Positions 5,264 through 7,009 of a DNA stretch of 7,009 nucleotides are shown one piece after another (position 1 is the stretch's first letter; every line of letters begins with the position of its first letter). The stretch is taken from positions 1 to 7,009 of the forward strand of contig CAKZQX010000262.1 of assembly GCA_937141995.1 (NCBI GenBank), given 5' to 3'. Source of the stretch: an uncultured Chloroflexaceae bacterium. GTDB lineage: Bacteria; Chloroflexota; Chloroflexia; Chloroflexales; Chloroflexaceae. Below the pieces are notes generated by a model that was not told where the DNA came from, searched no databases, and saw nothing but the letters and a program-made list of their open reading frames with translations. A program made the translations under genes and the position numbers.

Positions 5264-6193
5264 TCAATCCATCGGCAGATGGGTGTAGGTCGCTGGTTCC
5301 GCCAGCAGGTAGTCGTAGGCGCTCAGGGCGGCCCGGGCGCCTTCCCCCAGCGCAATGACTACCTGTTCCCCAAAGGCGGTTGTAACATCTCCCGCCGCAA
5401 ACAGGCCGGGCACCGAGGTGGCGTTCTGGTTGTCCACCTTGATAAAGCCCTCCGCATTCATCTCGACCAGGCCGCGGGCAAAATCGGTGTTGGGTTGCAG
5501 GCCCAGATCGACGAATGCAGCATCGATCCCCAGATTACGCGTTTGCCCATTGCGCTCGATAATCACTTCACCCGCGTGGAAGTCACCAACGATCTCCTTT
5601 ACGCGATAACCATCAAAAAGTTCAACATTGGGCCGCTGCTCCAGCGTGTGGGCCAGCATGCCGGACGTGTCCAGGTGAACCGGGGCAATCAGGTAGACCT
5701 TCTGGGCAATACGCGCCAGTTCACCTACGCCGCGCAGAGCGCGGGGAGTGGTGCCGATGACGGCGGCGGTTTTGCCGGTCATCATATTGGCATAGGTGGT
5801 AATCGAATAGCCCAGGCCATGCCCAACAAACTCCTGCGCGTAGGGAACGTTCAGCGGCACAGCCGTTGCACCCGTGGCAATAATGACTGTCGCACTCTCC
5901 TGCACGCCGTGGTTGACCGTTTCAACCCGAAATCCGGTATCACTCTTCGTAATGGCTGTCACCCGGTCACGCATATGCTGCTCCGAATGGGTACTGAGGC
6001 GGCGCGCAAACAGGTTGACGGCCTCGCTGCCGGCCCGGTATGCCTCTGATTCCTGATCGGCCAGGCTCTGGCTCCAGTCAGACTTTCCGCATAACTCGTC
6101 GTAGATCACCAGGAAATTGAGTCGTTTGCCAAGCGCGTAGATTGCGGCTGATAGTCCTGCTGCACCTGCGCCAATGATGATAACGTCACGCAT
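5264..6193 (-). CDS. Thioredoxin-reductase-like FAD flavoprotein without redox cysteines
   Basis: 309 residues, about the usual length for low-molecular-weight thioredoxin reductases. The FAD site is clear: IIIGAGAAGLSAAIYA (G8, G10, G13), ATG (107-109), and the C-terminal GLFAAGDV (263-270) followed by QVVIALGEGARAA. Where family members carry CATC, this protein has SITT (130-133); its only cysteine is C35. The second nucleotide-binding motif reads VIGTTPRA (145-152), with the second glycine lost, and no HRR-type NADPH-phosphate motif is present near 170-180. It is therefore unlikely to be an ordinary NADPH-thioredoxin reductase. It may use another electron donor such as ferredoxin, act like TrxR-type ferredoxin-NADP reductases, or have a non-redox role. 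Start choice: AAGGAGG (6201-6207) sits seven bases before the ATG at 6193. Cytoplasmic, single-gene unit with its own promoter. Confidence 0.85.
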   Translation of the reverse strand: MRDVIIIGAGAAGLSAAIYALGKRLNFLVIYDELCGKSDWSQSLADQESEAYRAGSEAVNLFARRLSTHSEQHMRDRVTAITKSDTGFRVETVNHGVQESATVIIATGATAVPLNVPYAQEFVGHGLGYSITTYANMMTGKTAAVIGTTPRALRGVGELARIAQKVYLIAPVHLDTSGMLAHTLEQRPNVELFDGYRVKEIVGDFHAGEVIIERNGQTRNLGIDAAFVDLGLQPNTDFARGLVEMNAEGFIKVDNQNATSVPGLFAAGDVTTAFGEQVVIALGEGARAALSAYDYLLAEPATYTHLPMD

Positions 6194-6241
6194 CTGGTAG
6201 CCTCCTTGCTAACTGTTCCGACCACAACGGCGTATGCCGGC

Positions 6242-6275
6242 CGACACCCGCCGGCGGTGTCGTAGCGGTGTCGTA
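6242..6275 (-). repeat. Tandem 11-bp repeat and overlapping hairpin in the flavoprotein leader
   Basis: GCGGTGTCGTA occurs twice in perfect tandem (6254-6264 and 6265-6275). CGACACC (6242-6248) is an inverted copy of the GGTGTCG inside each unit (6256-6262 and 6267-6273). On the transcribed minus strand this gives a 7-bp stem with either a 7- or an 18-base loop, about 50-80 nt before the start codon. It could be a two-site operator or a leader hairpin with two alternative partners. Confidence 0.5.
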
Positions 6276-6341
6276 CCGAGACAGGCTGATATTCCGATTG
6301 GGATCGGTTTGATCCTGATATCATTCCCAGGTATGCAATTC

Positions 6342-6371
6342 AGTGTAGCACAGTCTGCCCCTAAACACCAA
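6342..6371 (-). promoter_or_regulatory. Sigma-70-type promoter of the flavoprotein gene
   Basis: Read on the minus strand, TTGGTG (6371-6366) and TACACT (6347-6342) are separated by 18 bases. A TG extension sits one base before the -10 (TGCTACACT). Transcription would start near 6335, giving a leader of about 140 nt that includes the tandem repeat at 6242-6275. The promoter lies in the gap after the MurJ-like gene, so the flavoprotein need not depend on read-through. Confidence 0.55.
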
Positions 6372-6400
6372 GACCGGCGGACCGGCAGGCGCGGTTGCTG

Positions 6401-7009
6401 TCACAACGACGGTTCCTGCTGCCGGCGTCCGCGGAAGCGCCGCAGCAAGGCGGTGACAAAGTAATCCAGTGCCTCGACCCGCAGCAGCACACAGAGCCCC
6501 AGATAGACCAGCGCGCCCACGCCCCCGGCGATGAGAATAGTCACCAGCGGGCCGCGTACCGGCATCCAGGCGGCGGTATCCAATCCGCCGGCGAGGAGAT
6601 GCACCAGCAGGGCCATCAGGCTGCCCGCAACAACCGTTTTGAGCAGCGCTTCGCCCACCCGCACGCCCTGCAGTGAGACATGCCGCCGCAGCAGCCAGAA
6701 CAGCAGCAATGCATGCCCGATCCACTGGGCCGAGTTGCCCAACACCAGCGCTAGAAACCCAAGTTGTGTCGCCGTTTGCAACAGCACCATTACGGTCAGC
6801 AGGTAGATCCCGATGGCCGCCCCCTGGACCAGATTGGGCGTGAGGGTATTTTTGCGGGCATAGAAGGCAAAGAGCAGCACCTGATCAACGGCGGCAGCGG
6901 GCAAACCGGGCAGATAGAAAAGCAGCGCCGTGGCCGTTACCAGCGTGTCCTGCGCTTCAAATGCACGTCGCTGGAAGAGCAACTCCGTGATGGGAACTGC
7001 CAGAGTTGC
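6401..7009 (-). CDS. MurJ/MviN-type lipid flippase, C-terminal part (runs off window)
   Basis: The frame is open from the window edge to the stop at 6401 and gives 202 residues. It begins ATLAVPITELLFQRRAFEAQDT, the conserved PI..LLF.RGAF..(E/Q)DT segment of MurJ/MviN proteins of the MOP exporter superfamily, followed by LPGLPAAAVDQVLLFAFYARKNTLTPN, matching the family's GL...AYYA..DT.TP pattern. About five further hydrophobic helices follow, then a basic cytoplasmic tail (RRFRGRRQQ). Family members flip undecaprenyl-linked precursors, classically lipid II; divergent members in polysaccharide loci may carry other lipid-linked sugars. The final segment is of normal length. The gap to the flavoprotein gene is about 207 bp, and a weak hairpin (CCGG-N4-CCGG, 6373-6384) is the only terminator candidate. 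Confidence 0.8.
   Translation of the reverse strand, partial: ATLAVPITELLFQRRAFEAQDTLVTATALLFYLPGLPAAAVDQVLLFAFYARKNTLTPNLVQGAAIGIYLLTVMVLLQTATQLGFLALVLGNSAQWIGHALLLFWLLRRHVSLQGVRVGEALLKTVVAGSLMALLVHLLAGGLDTAAWMPVRGPLVTILIAGGVGALVYLGLCVLLRVEALDYFVTALLRRFRGRRQQEPSL

Noticed and set aside
5174..6049. 291-codon plus-strand open frame opposite the flavoprotein gene
   Set aside because: It is the antisense shadow of a clear FAD protein with promoter and ribosome binding site, and it starts inside the MITE-like element.
6373..6384. CCGG-N4-CCGG hairpin as terminator of the MurJ-like gene
   Set aside because: The stem is only 4 bp, no clear T-run follows, and it abuts the -35 element of the next promoter.

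Overview
The window looks like chromosomal DNA from a Chloroflexota bacterium, most likely class Chloroflexia (Chloroflexus/Roseiflexus-like). This rests on the secreted protein at 2855-4849, whose N-terminal domain I know from memory as a recurrent uncharacterised domain of Chloroflexia exported proteins, and on the style of the family 2 and family 39 glycosyltransferases and the MurJ-like flippase. Coding DNA is visibly GC-rich, while the 1.28-kb gap at 1577-2854 is visibly AT-richer (not computed). No rRNA, tRNA or CRISPR array was seen.

Layout: (i) 1-1576, minus strand: a family 2 glycosyltransferase followed, with a 4-base ATGA overlap, by a GT39/PMT-type membrane glycosyltransferase that runs off the left edge. 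(ii) 1577-2854: a long gap with no convincing gene. It holds a near-perfect CRP-type palindrome, spaced GTAAT repeats, a pair of longer direct repeats and several hairpins. (iii) 2855-4849, plus strand: a secreted protein with a Chloroflexota-type N-terminal domain and two CIA30/CBM11-like beta-sandwich domains. (iv) 4958-5059, plus strand: a 33-residue single-pass membrane protein with a strong ribosome binding site, followed by a strong hairpin terminator. (v) 5141-5241: a roughly 100-bp MITE-like element. (vi) 5264-6193, minus strand: a thioredoxin-reductase-like flavoprotein lacking the CxxC pair, with its own promoter and a repeat-rich leader. (vii) 6401-7009, minus strand: the C-terminal third of a MurJ/MviN-type lipid flippase.

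The glycosyltransferases, the MurJ-like protein and the secreted carbohydrate-binding-like protein suggest an envelope and extracellular-polysaccharide theme, but this is inference from content. The most notable observations are: a GT2 enzyme that appears to have lost, in frame, the segment carrying the catalytic TED motif; a shared promoter layout (GTAAT, six bases, GTAAT-like, ten bases, -10 hexamer) before both plus-strand genes and once more inside the long gap; a CRP-type operator; and a flavoprotein with neither redox cysteines nor the usual NADPH motifs.
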